A DNA stretch of 64,000 nucleotides from Piper betle (taxonomy: Eukaryota > Streptophyta > Magnoliopsida > Piperales > Piperaceae), in contig JAURVB010014127.1 of assembly GCA_033002965.1 (NCBI GenBank), positions 18,437 through 82,436 of the forward strand, written 5' to 3'. Position numbers and translations under genes: made by a program. Under the pieces are notes generated by a model. The model was not told the origin of the DNA, did not search any database, and saw only the letters and a program-made list of their open reading frames with translations. Positions 11,691-24,810 of the stretch are shown here, piece after piece (position 1 is the first letter of the stretch; each line of letters opens with the position of its first letter).

Positions 11691-14600
11691 ATGGAACCTT
11701 CGGCATCTTACCCGCCCACTCCTCGGTGGAATGTGGAGCGGCCCTTCCTCACCGGACGGTTCCACCAGGTATTCCTTCTTTGATCCCACAATCATTGCAT
11801 TTTGATTCGCTGGTAGTGATTTCATTTTTTTATTATTTTGTGAAAAAAATTTTCAGGAGGGAAGGCCTGCAATGCTGCATAATGCTGATGTTTTCAGGTA
11901 ATGTTTTCGAATCAGGAACTTTTTTTTTTTTGTGATGGTTTAATGCTGCAGAACACTGATGTTTGATTAATATTTGTGTTGGGAATTTGTTTGGAATGGC
12001 TTAATGCTGTATAAAGCTGTTGGGGTTTGGGAAATTGGTTGATTTTTTCTATTGTTGGTTGTTTTTCATGTTTCCCTCTTTTTTTATTGGCAGCAAGAGG
12101 AGTAGTTCTCATAATCCTATTGGTTCTTATCCCACTTCTGTTCAGGTATACATTTTATCAATCATTATGTAAGTGGTGGTCCTCTTTTCTATTGTATAAT
12201 TTTGATCTGTTCCAACTTTACTCAGTTTTATGATTTTGTTACTCTAGCTATAGTTTCTTTGATGATTCCTTCTTCTTTTTTCATGTGCGCAATCCACAAT
12301 TTTCAGGTTGCATGTTGAATGATCTAATGTATACGCTTAAATCTTGGTTTGTGATTATATATAATTGAGCTGTGGTGGGGATAAAGAAACCATAAATGTT
12401 AAATTGTTGAAAGGTCAAGTACGATTCTGGCAGATGGCTGTACATAACTGGGCATTGGTTTGTGTGCGGATGATTAAATTTTTGAAGAATTCGACACTGT
12501 TTTCATATGGATGATATAATCTGCTGGCCTGGACAAAATTGTTTGGGAAAATTGTGTGAAGAAGGAAGCTATAAGTTTATGACATTCTATCTATAGTCAC
12601 TGGTCTATCATTGATAAAACATTTATACATATGATTCATGACACTGAAATGTCATGTGTGAGCATCAAACCTTGCACAATTAAAGTTTCTGTCAGCTTTG
12701 AAATTAGTCCTTAACTCTTCCTGTGGAAAATTTTTGAGATAATATTTTTCTGTCATTCTTTGAGAATACGTTCATCTGAAGTTTGTTATTTCAGTATACC
12801 CTCCCTTTAAAAAATACCCTTCATATAGAAAGAGTTGGCCTCATATTAGTCCAAGATCTTAATTTCTGCAGGAACTATTGATCATTGATGATCTGCTATA
12901 TGCTTTGGTTGGAATTGAGGGGCACTACATTTCGGCCAAAAAAGTTCGTGGAAAAGAAGGTCACATTAATTTCCAAATTGATGGATCCGCAGATTTAGCA
13001 TTTCAGGTAAGTGATTAGTTCTCTGGAGTGAAGTAGCCCAAAAATTTTATATGCTGACATTTGGATGAATGGTTTCAGGAACTAGCAAAAAGAATATTTC
13101 CTTTGTGCGAGAATTTTGTGCTTATTACTCAGTTTGTCGAATCAAGATCTCAGTTCAAGAGTGGATTAGTCAATCACGCATTGGCATCTGCTCTCAGGGC
13201 TCTCCTTGTGGTAGGTTCTTCTTTTTACAAATATGTTGAGTCTATTGACTAGAATACAAGGTTTTAAATTGTGTCTTCTCTTTATCAAATGGAGAAATAT
13301 CTTTATGGTGTAGCTATTAGGAATCATTATTTGCTGAATGTTTTTTGAGTTATTGCTAAATGTTGGTGCCGATTGATTAAATGTCAGAACTACCAAGCAA
13401 TGGTGGCACAACTAGAGCATCAGTTTCGTCTTGGAAGACTTTCCATGCATGGCTTATGGTTTTTTTGTCAGGTGATAGTTTGTTTTTTGAAACAATTTAT
13501 TTAAAATGTACTGAAAGCAGATCTTATATTGCATGATTAACTTGCAGCCAATGATGGGATCAATGCATTCCATGTCTATTGTTGTAGAAAAAGCTTCTGC
13601 TGATAATAGTTCCGGTGCAGATGTCCTTAACCTTTTGCATAATCAGGTTAACTATTTTTTGCAAGTTTAATTTAGCGCAACACACTTTCTGCCTCATTGT
13701 TCAGTGCCATCTTCTGTTGGGATGATTGTATCTCAGCTTGTCATGCAAATTCTAATGTTTCACTTCTCATACCAGTTGGACAAAAGATAATGATTTTTGT
13801 GGGAAGATATACTCAGCTTTATTAAAAATATATATGGCAGAAAGAAAGTACGTTACTTAGTCAAAACCTGTGATTGTTTAAACTTTAACTTATTAAGGTA
13901 TTGCAAATTTAGGCAAAAGCAATGGCTGGTGATAATACAGTGAGGTCATTACTAGAAAAGTTGTCACAAGCTTCTGGCTCTGCTTATCTTTGCATTTTAG
14001 AAAGGTTATACCCTAACTATTTTTGTTTCTTATCTTTTGTTTAGGTGATCAAATTTTCTTCTATTCTGATCATATTTTAAATGATAAATGTGGATATCTT
14101 TTCAGATGGGTGTATGAAGGTGTAATTGATGATCCATATGGAGAATTTTTTATTTCTGAAAACAAACTGTTGCAGAAGGTATCACTTAATACATTCTTTG
14201 CTTACACATTATGTTTCTTTATGGCCTTTAAGAGAAGGATATATGATGGGGAAATCATATGGGAAAGTCTGATCAAGCTTTCTTACAGGAGAGTCTTACC
14301 GAAGACTATGATGCAAAGTATTGGCAACAACGCTATAGCATCAAGAGCAGCATACCTAGTTTTCTAACTAATGTGGCTGAAACAATATTGATAACTGGAA
14401 AATATTTAAATGTCATGAGAGAATGTGGACACAGCATTCAGGTTATTATGATAATATCTTTATGAAAAATGTTTTTCTTTAATTTTATCTTTTGTCTCTT
14501 TTCATCATTGCTTCTTTTTTTCTTTGAAATAGGTTCCTGGAACAGAAAGATCAAATCCAATGAGCTTTGGTTCAAACCATTTTTATCTTGAGCGCATTAA

Positions 14601-16978
14601 GGCTGCTTATGATTTTTCCAGTGGAGAGCTTTTGGGTCTTATTAAGGAAAAGGTATTTTTTATTTGTTATTATTTTTCTGCATACTTTCTCAGAAGAAGA
14701 TTTCCTATACAAACTCTGAGAGATATCATTTACATGTACAGTATGATCTCGTGGGAAAGTTACGATCACTAAAGCGGTATCTTCTTCTTGATCAGGTATC
14801 TAGTTCTTCTTCAAAGTTTTCTCAGCAACTATTCTCTTAATGATTGCTGAAATTCTTTTATTGGAGGTTTTTTCTTTGTTTTGTTTTAATGTATCGGCTT
14901 CATTTGTGGCCATGTAGGGTGATTTTTTGGTTCATTTTATGGATATAGCTCAAGATGAACTTTCAAAGAAACCCGATCAGATATCAGTTGAAAAGCTGCA
15001 GGTTAACTTGAGTTATACTCTTTTACCTCATTTTTGTAAAGAGATTTACTATGAACCCTTAGTTCTTCACTGGATTATGTGAAACAGTCTCTCCTAGATA
15101 TAGCTTTGAGAACTACAGCTGCTGCAGCAGACCCATGTCATGAAGAGTTGACATGTTGTGTGGTAAATAATTACACTTGTGTTTCTAAGTGTACTTTAAA
15201 AACTGCATGATCTCATGCCTTGCACTTATTTCCACCCAGGAGAGGTCGTCTTTACTTACCCAGCTATGCACATTGAAAGGTTTGGACTTTAACCTAAAAA
15301 ATTTATCATCTGCCCAAGATTTAGAAGCTTCTTCCCCTGGTTCAAATGATAGCGGAGAACCGATTACTATAACTGGTCTGGAAACATTTTCTCTAAGCTA
15401 TAAGGTGCTACTTGGTTTTCCTATTTAAAGTTTAAATGTTACTTTAAGGTCAGGCTGTCTTATTGATAGCATTGCTTAATGAGATGTGTCTTGCCTGGTC
15501 ACTTATAGACGCATCTGTTGATTACCTTTTATTTTAATTTCTGGTGTTTTCAGGTTCATTGGCCACTATCCCTGGTTATATCAAGGAAGGCTTTAACGAA
15601 GTATCAACTGATCTTTAGATTTCTATTTCACTGTAAACATGTTAATCGTCAACTTTGTGGAGCATGGCAAATACATCAAGTATGCCCTAATATTGTTTGT
15701 CGAGTATTGATATGCTTTTTTTATTAATTGTTATTATTGCTGTCGCTACTATCTGGCGCACAACATATGAGAACACTTTAAATGATTGTTTAAGCATGTA
15801 CAAAAAGAGGTATGATAGAAATGGATAAAGTGATACAATATGTAAGGGGAGCAGATTTGATTAGATAAACTTATGATAGAAGAAATGCAAAGAGATGACG
15901 ATATGATCTAGTCTGTTTGATATAGTACATGATTGAATGCAGTGGAGTTACTGGATCAGTTCCCCAGCACATTGATTGTGACAGTCATTTTGATTTGATA
16001 TTGCTAATATTTACTCGGCTAGGCATGTGCTTGCTTTTGATGTTGTTGAAATCAAGGGATTTTTGATGCAGAGTGTCCAGCCTTACAACATATCGGGTAC
16101 GGCTATTTCTCGATCTTCGTTGCTGTGTAGAAGCATGCTTAAATTTATAAACAGTTTTTTGCACTATCTCACATTTGAGGTACTTAATGTTTTTCTTTTA
16201 ATTGAAAATTTTAATATTTTGGAGTGGGAAACTGATATGCTCCTTGGTTATAAATTGTGTGGAATGATAGGTTCTTGAACCCAATTGGCATGTCATGCAT
16301 GGTAGGCTTCAGACTGCAAAGAGCATTGACGAGGTATGCGCATCCATTTTCCACTTTGCTGTGGTTTATGGTGCCCCACATGTTTTGATGTGCCAAGTTC
16401 GTTACTAACAGGTGATTCAGTACCATGATTTTTTTCTTGAGAAATGCCTGAAGGAATGTTTACTTCTTTTACCGGAGCTTCTTCAGGTCTGCAAATTTGT
16501 TGTGAAAATATAAACAAAGTACTAGTCATTCACTGATGATACATTTGCAACAATTTAACTGCTTATTGAAAACGCAGAAAGTGGAGAAATTGAAGGTTAT
16601 ATGCCTGCAATATGCGGCTGCAATTCAGCGTTTAATTCCTTCAGTCTATATTCCCAACTTTGAGTCTACCAGTGACTCGTCTTTGAAGTTGCAAAAGATG
16701 AATTGGAGAGGATCTAAGCATAGATATGAAGACTTGAAATTAGCTTCAGAGAATTTAACCGTCACAAATGCTGTCCTGTAAGTGGTGACCTTTAGCATTA
16801 TTTTCTTGTCAGTGTAAATAAAATGTATAGGTAGTGATGCAGAATTTTATGCAGGAATTTTGAGAGAGAATTCAATACTGAACTCCAGAATTTGCATCCA
16901 GTCTTGAGCTCTAGTTCGCGAGCCGAGCCATACTTGACACATCTTGCACAATGTATTCTTGGTGTGAGAAATGATTGA
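11691..16978 (+). CDS. GCP2: Gamma-tubulin complex component 2 (GCP2, Spc97 family)
   Basis: Subunit of the gamma-tubulin small complex that nucleates microtubules at the nuclear surface, cortical arrays, spindle and phragmoplast. Twenty-one exons join in frame to about 710 residues, close to other plant GCP2 proteins (about 680). The start is [18 protein letters not shown]; the motif [16 protein letters not shown] is a plant GCP2 hallmark and fixes the ATG at 11691. The Grip1 region includes [42 protein letters not shown] and [17 protein letters not shown]. The Grip2 region includes [48 protein letters not shown] and [12 protein letters not shown]. The last exon ends [14 protein letters not shown]. 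No stops or frame breaks. Exon 20 carries a low-conservation insert after LIPSVYIPN. It converges on the CENH3 gene, with 523 bp between stop codons. Confidence 0.96.
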
Positions 16979-17501
16979 AGTGCATCTACCTGTAGGAGCA
17001 GTTGGAGTTGTTTGATTTAAGTTCGGTACCAGCACATCCCAGTGAAGTAGAATGATGCTCATCTATTCACTTCCCCATTGTACAACGTTGTTTCTTTTTC
17101 TTGTTCATCATTTGCTCAACAAGAATGATCTTTAAAATGCTGCAACAAATTTATCAGGTCAGTTAAGAGTGCGAGTCTGATCTTGTACATGCGCTGCATC
17201 TGTGCCAATTGACGAGAGTGATTGAATTCCTCCCCCTCTTTTCTAATGCTCCCTGTGTAGCTATTTAGCAACTAGATTTGCAGCCTATTGTATTGCTATA
17301 TGATATTACAGATGTTGGATTAGCAGCCCTTACTATATGACATTGTGAATCCAAAGAAATTGTGAATTAAATCCTTGTAATTAAAATACATGACAACTGC
17401 TCTGGTTACATTCAAACAGGAGAACAGAAAATTTGCAAATGCTGTCGAACTAAACAACCGTCTTTCCCATATGAGTCGAACTATTTTTATAAATTAATAC
17501 T
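16979..17501. other. Convergent 3' flanks of GCP2 and CENH3
   Basis: About 520 bp separate two stop codons that face each other. The stretch must hold both 3' UTRs and both polyadenylation regions. No other feature is seen, so overlap of the two transcripts is possible. Confidence 0.6.
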
Positions 17502-19894
17502 TCACTGTCCAAAGTATTTCGTTCCACCAAGTCGCCTTGCTAACTCGAAGTCCTTCCTCACTGCCAAAACACAAGGTGCAAATTACAAAATTGGTAAACC
17601 TTATGAGTTTTTTGAGCTGAAAACAATGTAATTTAGCTGTATCAATTCAAGCAGGAAGCAAATACGTTAAGAATTCATCTCTCCAATCTGGACGTTTAAA
17701 ATTATCTCTACAATTCATACAGAGAACGACCATTTTGCGAGCATCTCTAAATGTGTTCGGATAAAACTACTATTTCGGAAACGTGATTCTATAATCACTT
17801 TTTTTTTTGACAAACCCAAAACAATTTACCCTAATCTAATTGATGCAAAAACACCATGACAGACAGACTGGCATCAATACTGCTCGTTCCAGTCATGCCC
17901 CACAATTTTTAAGTTACAGTAGATCCTTTCGATCACAAGCAAGAACATTTGGGATATGACAAGCATACAAACAGATAAATTCAATTTTGGTGATTCATGA
18001 TGGGATGCATTCGTATTCATTTCACAGGAAATTTGAGAGAAGCATTCACCAATGATCTAATCTACCTGTATGTTATCAAAATATCACTTACTAAGTGTGA
18101 CGCGTTTTGCATGTATTGCACACAACATACTCTCTTCAAATAACCCAACCAAATGGTCTTCAGCTGCCTGCAGAAGATAAACGCTCAGAAGATTACTCAT
18201 CTCATTTCTCGAACAAAAGGTAAAGGCTGCCTAAAGCAGTGACTATAAAATTTTTTTTCGAGTATTTGCCACTAAATTTCAGAAGGCCAATGGAAATTCA
18301 TAATGAATAACTACTTGATTAAATTGAATAATTACCAGTAAAACTTCTACTATGGGAAGACTACTGGTAATTTAAGAAATTCACAAGATTATGGATAGCT
18401 ACATGGAAGAAAGTAAAAGCAAACTTCCTTAGTGAACGGACAAGTGAGCGTACACTGTGAATCTTTGACTACTCAAAAAAGAAATGCCATAGCATAATGG
18501 TGAAACAACCACATTGACAATGTGTGAGGACTTACTACACATGGTTCAGAGCACGCAAAACAAATTCCACGAAAAAACTAATAAGAAATGCAGATTTAAG
18601 AACAAATCGAAAATAAAGAGGTACCCGATATTCACTTTTGCCATGAAATAAACTATCATGTTTACCATTACACATCTCAACCTGCGCTTCCATTGACCAT
18701 TTAAGCTTGTAATGATTACGCCAGTTACCTCTTGAATAGCAAGCAATGCTTCCGGAGTCCAACGACTAACCGACCTAGAATATATAGCGGTTACCTCTTT
18801 CACCTGAATAATACATGTCACAAAAGGCACATGTAAGCAATCCATAAAAACTCTGATACAATGATCAAAAAATTAAAGAAAAACAATACCTGATCCAATA
18901 CCGTCCATACTATTAAAAACATCCAAGGCAATACTCAGCCAAACCAAATGAAATAAATGAACAAACTCCAGAATAAACAATTTAAACTGTGTTGTTGAAC
19001 CAACTTCACTATGGAGAAATCCTGAACATATTTATACCAGCTTCTTCTTACTAGGAGGAGCACTACCTCAACATGAAAAAAAATGAACCAAAAGAGGAAA
19101 AAAGAAGATCGGTAAAATGCAGGCAAACTAATCAAACATGAAAAAACTCTATAATGTTAGGTGTTAACATTTACTGTAATTTGCTCTCGATTTGAAAAAA
19201 AATTGAATAATCAAATAGAAAAAGTAATCCCACATTTTTTCAGCGAATATGTGTACGAGTGAGAGAAGACCCAAAACTTTTACAGCATCAACAAATACAT
19301 CTTTATGATAGTACAATGCATCACAATAATAAAGGCATAAACTACCCTTCACGATTATCCTTCAAAAAGCAATGTTCGATTTAGTACCCATTCGAAAATT
19401 TAGAGTAAAAAAAAAAACAGAAAAATGGAGCAAAAACCTCACTCACGCATCTCATGAACGGCGCCTTGGGTATCAAAAGCAGGGTCGACTTCTGAAACCT
19501 TCGAATCTCACTCAGAGCAACCGCACCCGTCTTGCGCCGCCGCTTCTTGGCCGGAGGTTCATCTGGCATATGAAACACCTCCATAATAAAACGCATCACT
19601 AGAAAAAACCAAAACCCACCCAACATCAACACACAGCAAAAGGCACCAGCTTTTCGAGGGGAGCGACGAGGCAATGGCAACGACGTTGCAATGGGGGAAC
19701 GACCAGAGATCAAGTTAGGTTTTCTTAGAAGAGAAAACAACAACAACACACAACAACACCAAAGAAGATGAAGAGATGAAGAAAAAGATGGCATCTTTGG
19801 GGGTGTTTCGCACCGGAAGTGGAGGGGCCGGCGAGGTGGTGGGGAAGGGAGCGGCGGGCATGCTTCTGCGGGCGCGCTGCTTCGTCCTCGCCAT
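17502..19894 (-). CDS. CENH3: Centromeric histone H3 variant CENH3
   Basis: Replaces histone H3 in centromeric nucleosomes and specifies the kinetochore. The start [11 protein letters not shown] is at 19894. Later exons are firm from splice sites and phase: exon 2 ends at 19447 (donor GTGAGT), then 18729-18803, 18092-18167 and 17502-17560. They encode the histone fold: [88 protein letters not shown]. It is CENH3 rather than H3: loop 1 has the [18 protein letters not shown] pattern with its tryptophan, and the C-terminus is LGGTKYFGQ rather than RGERA. The exon 1/2 junction is uncertain. The only phase-consistent GT-AG choice I find (CCG|GTGCGA at 19814 to AAG|AAGCGG at 19545) gives about 129 residues and a very short tail. 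An E2F-type site lies upstream. Confidence 0.93.
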
Positions 19895-19958
19895 GGCCGT
19901 CGGAGCTTCTTCGCAACCGCCGACGGCCGGCGGCGGCGGCGGTTTTGTCCGAAAACGG

Positions 19959-19970
19959 TTTTGGCGGGAA
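19959..19970. promoter_or_regulatory. E2F-type binding site upstream of CENH3
   Basis: TTTTGGCGGGAA matches the E2F consensus TTTSSCGS and lies about 65-75 bp upstream of the CENH3 ATG, in a GC-rich patch. E2F control of CENH3 during the cell cycle is reported for Arabidopsis. The match here is read directly from the sequence; its function is inference. Confidence 0.6.
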
Positions 19971-20575
19971 GAAAAGAGAAGGCGTTTTTGCAATGATTAA
20001 TCAGATGTGTGTGTGTTCACTGCTTCGGATTACATACTTCTCAGACAAAAATTCCGATTTTAGGGCTAGTTTTTATTAAATTAAAGATAATTAAATTTAT
20101 TATTTTCTCTTTTCTTTATTCAATTTAAAACGATTTGATGCCTTGTTATAACCAAAAATAATCATCTCAAGAATAAATATTGATTTTAATTTAAAACGAT
20201 TTGATGATGCCTTGCTCCTGCATGGTCGGAACTTTCGAAAGACGGAATTTGTCTATTTTTGTTTTTGCTATTCTTCGTCAAATAAATCATTTTATCAAAT
20301 TAAGTGACAAATATTTCATATGAAAGCATTTAATCTTCAAAAGAAAAAAATGTGAGCGTGCAATGGAGAACGTTGCCACCCCCCACATCCAAAATTCAGG
20401 AAATTGTCACGGAAATACTATTAATTCGAAAAATTGGCATTGAACTATTAAAAAACATCATGATAAGAAATCAATGAACAGAGTCATAATTTAGTTTGCA
20501 CAAATATCCCCCCTCAAAAAGTGAAGTTACCTGGAACACAATTTAGTTGTACAATCCCAGATAAAATTTAAGTGG
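19971..20575. other. Intergenic between CENH3 (5') and GMP synthase (3')
   Basis: CENH3 promoter region, then AT-rich DNA and the GMP synthase 3' flank. The phrase aatttaaaacgatttgatg occurs twice (about 20120 and 20190), a small local duplication. No gene. Confidence 0.5.
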
Positions 20576-23530
20576 TCATTCATATTCAATGGTCGATGGG
20601 GGTTTGGATGTTATGTCCAGTAAAACTCGGTTTACTCCAGGCACACTGTTGGTGATCCTAGTTGAGACATTACGCAGAAAATCACTATCAAAGTAGAACC
20701 TGAAGACAGACAACAAACAACAACGAACGTAAATCATCTGCAAGGTTACGCGGAAAAGTTTAGTTGTAAGACCCAATTTTAATGAAGTATATGATAGCCA
20801 TCATCCGCAAAGTAAATCATTACGTCATGACCTGGGTATCAAATTAGGTCCAAGCTCAAGGAAATCACAATATCATGTACCAACAATTTTATGAATGTAC
20901 TAAAGTTTCAGAGAAGCTCACCAATCAGCTGTCATCCCGTCCTCGCTCGTAACAGCCCTCAAGCCAATCATATGACAATGAGTTCTTTGATCGCCTTGCA
21001 CACCAACTGATTTACCAGGTAAAATTGCAGCTAAAGCCTGCCAGATTGTATCATAGAGACCGGCTTCTCTGATGCACTGAATAAAGATTTCATCAGCCTG
21101 ACAAGATAAAGAATTATCAAACACACTTGAAACACACATGACAAATGCAACAATGTAGAAAAAAAAGACATGACCATACCTGTCGTACAATTTCTAATTT
21201 GTTGCCTTCAGTAACATCATCGCCTACAACACGAATAGCAAGGCCAGGACCAGGGAAAGGATGACGGTTCAAAAATGCCACGGGTACGTTCAAAATTCTT
21301 CCCAGCTTACGTACCTTACAGAATGTAACCTTCATGTCAGATATGAATTAATAGGAAATGCAACAATAACAACTGAGGGTAAACGTGAAATTTAAGCAAT
21401 AGGCACACAGCTAAAATTAAATGCAGATTTGCAATAACAAGAGATAACTGGTACCACACGAGAAAGCAATGGGGTTACGCCAACTAAGAAAATAAAACAA
21501 TATTATTGGATGGTACTTTGCAGTTGCAGCAATATCTAAACAAGAATTGTTTGTTTCACTGGTAAAAGATGCCAAAGGAAAATTCACACCTCCTACTCAA
21601 AACCAAAAATATAGCGGAGAACTTAACCACATCATGAATCTCAGAGTTGAACAGACATAATATCAGCACATTCAAACAGTATAAACAGCCAAATGTCTCA
21701 GTAAATAAGAGGAAGCTGAACCTCATCTTTGAAGAGAAGCTTCAATGGTTCAATCAGCTTCAGTTTCATATTTTCGGGAAGTCCTCCAACATTATGATGG
21801 CTCTTAATGGTGTGAGAATGAGTTCTCCCACTTCCAGGTGGAGGGCAAGATTCAATCACATCTGGATATAACGTCCCCTGAACCAAAAACGCAGGTTCAC
21901 TTCCCACCCTCTTGGCCAAGTCTTTGGCAAATTCATCAAAAATATTTATGAACTCTCTCCCAATAACTTTCCTTTTAGTCTCAGGGTCCACAACTCCTCT
22001 CAACATTGACAAGAATTGTTCAGATGCATCAATGCAGGTAACTGGCAAATGCAAATCGCGCTCAAAGGTTTCCATTACTCGCTCTCTCTCCCTGTACCTG
22101 TGAAATTGAATTTTTTTACCAGATATAAGCTCTCATCTACAAAATGCATGATGAAAATAGTATTAAGAGATTGTGTACGCAACCTTAACAGCCCATTATC
22201 GACAAAAACACAATGAAGTCTATCTCCAATGGCCCTGTGAACCATAGTGGCAGCCACAGTGGAATCCACACCACCAGATAGTGCACATATGACGTGATCA
22301 GTAGCTCCAACTGTTTCTCTAATTACTCTGATTTCTTCTTCCAAGACATCTTGCATTTTCCAGCCAGCAGTTAGTCCACAAACGTTAATAATAAAATTCT
22401 CCAAAGTTTCCATTCCAAGCTTTGAATGGGTCACCTGCAAAGTCAAATGTATACAACAACTTCAAACCACGGACGATCATTTAACATAATAATACATTAA
22501 TAACATACAAATAGCATCTGAAAATTGAAGTGAAGCTACAACAGACAAAGTAGAAACAAGTGCATAAAGTTCAAAAGGAAAATGTCAAAACAAACTAACT
22601 AACTGGAAATAACTGCCTCGAACCATAAATGAACATAATGCATTTCAGTTCGTGAAAGAATATTCACCAACTTTTAACATTAGGTAGATAACTGTAGACA
22701 AACTAAAAAATGGTCAAAAGAATTTCAGCACAAGACCAATCTCAAAAGCCATGTCAAGCGCAACAAAACACCACTAGTAACTAGTTTAACCTTGGCAATA
22801 GGAAAAAAAGAGACAATATAACAGCATTTAGCGGGAAAACTTGTCTACATGAATTGCATTGTCTTATCCTTAAAAACATACCATGTACATATCGATACAA
22901 ATAGAAAAGCAAACAAATTTAGCAGCAACAAATCCACCGCGAACAAGAACAAACATTAGAAATGAACACTTTGGATATATATACCTCCGGGTGGTACTGC
23001 AGGCCATAAAGCCGTCGACTCTTATCCTCAACGGCGGCAACAGCGCCTTGATCACTCCTCGCGACGACCTCAAACCCTTGGGGCAGCCGCACCACCTCAT
23101 CCCCATGGCTCATCCACACGACCTGCCTCCCACCCGCCCCGCCGAAGAGCCCGCTCCCGGCGGCAGCGTCGATCTCCATCTTCCCGTACTCCTGCTTGTC
23201 CCCGCGACGCACCTCCCCTCCGAGGTGGTGCACGAGGAGCTGCATGCCGTAGCAGATGCCGAGGACGGCGACCCGGTTGGCGCGGACGTAGCCGAGGAAG
23301 CCGTCGGGGAAGGAGGGGGCGCCGGCGGCGTGGACGGAGTGGGGGCCGCCGGAGAGGATGATGAGGCGGGGGCGGTGCTTGGCGATGTCGGAGAGCGGGG
23401 CGGTGCCGTTGAGGCAGAGGGAGAGGACGGAGAGGGAGCGGACCCGGCGGGTGATGAGGTGCGTGTACTGCGACCCGTAGTCCAGGATGAGGACCAGGTT
23501 CTCCGCCTGCATCTCGGGGAGGGTCTCCAT
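20576..23530 (-). CDS. GMP synthase (glutamine-hydrolysing)
   Basis: Converts XMP to GMP using glutamine and ATP, the last step of de novo guanine nucleotide synthesis. Six exons (22985-23530, 22184-22434, 21722-22097, 21180-21314, 20922-21097, 20576-20699) join in frame to 535 residues, the usual plant length. The class I glutamine amidotransferase domain has nucleophile Cys93 in GICYGMQ and the His180/Glu182 pair in YHPE. The ATP-pyrophosphatase P-loop SGGVDS lies at 235-240. [31 protein letters not shown] and the dimerisation tail [11 protein letters not shown] follow. Exon 1 is very GC-rich (monocot-like) while later exons are AT-rich. The ATG at 23530 is the first in frame and gives [20 protein letters not shown]. 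No frame breaks. Confidence 0.97.
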
Positions 23531-24550
23531 CGCCGGCGATTACCGGCGGCGGCGGCGGCGGGGGGAAGGGGTTTTAGGGTTTAAGAGGGGTACGATGGGA
23601 AATTAAAAGGCGGGAGTGGGGCAAAAATGGTATTTAATGATTGGATTAATTATTTATCCAATAAGATAATTGTTTTTTATCACTAATTTATTCGTAAAGC
23701 ATCTCATACCAACCTACGTTCTTCACGACGTTATGAAATAAGTGTTAATTGTGATTTAAAACATTTTTATTAGGTACTTATACAAGGACACGGAGAAAAT
23801 AAATATAGCATTTTTCTTTATTTGTACAATCATTTTACCCTTAAAGATAGAAAATAAATAAGAATATCATTATGATCTATTATTATTAATTATTATATAA
23901 ATAAAAATATAATGCCATTTTTACCACAGGAAAGAATGCTGAGTGCAGAAATTTGTCATAATAAACATATACTTTCAAAATTCATCATACAAAATATAAC
24001 AGTTTCATAATTCAACATAAAGAACTTTATTTTTAGATTTACCAAAAACCAAACCAAGTTGGTTTTCACCGGACTAGGAACCCGCCCTTCTTCCCCACTC
24101 GAAGATGAATTATTAGGGTAAGATTTTAGATGCTCGGCCACCCAATAATGGGTTATTTTTGCTTTTTAGTTTAATCGCAACAGATACAGCTTAACCACTT
24201 TGTAAACTCGCTAACCCAGAAAGGGGGACAAAAGGGGGGATAATTGAACATTTTACGCACTATCATTTTTGGGATTTGTTTGGTAAGTGCACCTAATCTG
24301 TCTTAACATTGATAATATTGTTCAGGATTTGTTGGTGGGGAGGCACAAGTGGAGACAGTGGCCATGTAGGAAATAACACAAACATAGACCCACCATGTTC
24401 ACAAGATAGTAATAATAAAAATTATAACAAAAAAGCTACATGGCTATTTTTGAGAATCACAAAGTGGGTTAGGTTACATGCAAAGGCAATTTCACTTTAC
24501 TTTGGAAAAGAAAGTAGTATTCAACTTTCTTGATTCACTACCATTAGCCA
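23531..24550. other. GMP synthase upstream region and intergenic DNA
   Basis: GC-rich leader (to about 23,580) and then AT-rich intergenic sequence. No gene recognised. The region presumably holds the GMP synthase promoter. Confidence 0.5.
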
Positions 24551-24810
24551 AAAATGCCACTATGGTATGCATGTTTTAATATTGCATGGTCTCGTGCACA
24601 TTTAAAGACAAAAGTAGAAGAGTTCAAAGTAGAGGAACAAATGCCGCTATGGTATGCATGTTTTAAGATTAACTGGTCTTGAGCAAATCCAGGGAGAAAA
24701 GTGTTCAAAATAAAGCACCAACGATGCCGCACCATCTTATGTTTGTTCTACAAATGCATGGTCTTCTACAAAATCCAAAGACACAAGTAGCAGAGCTAAA
24801 AAAATGGAGC
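24551..24810. repeat. Degenerate tandem repeat, about 85-90 bp x 3
   Basis: Three units each carry a version of atgcc-(a/g)c-tatggtatgcatg...tggtct followed by an AAAG-rich part. The first two (from about 24,553 and 24,638) are close copies; the third (from about 24,720) is diverged. The repeat lies beyond the 3' end of SEC24. Confidence 0.6.

Noticed and set aside
22883..23584. 233-residue plus-strand ORF
   Set aside because: Antisense shadow of the GC-rich GMP synthase first exon, which has clear enzyme motifs.
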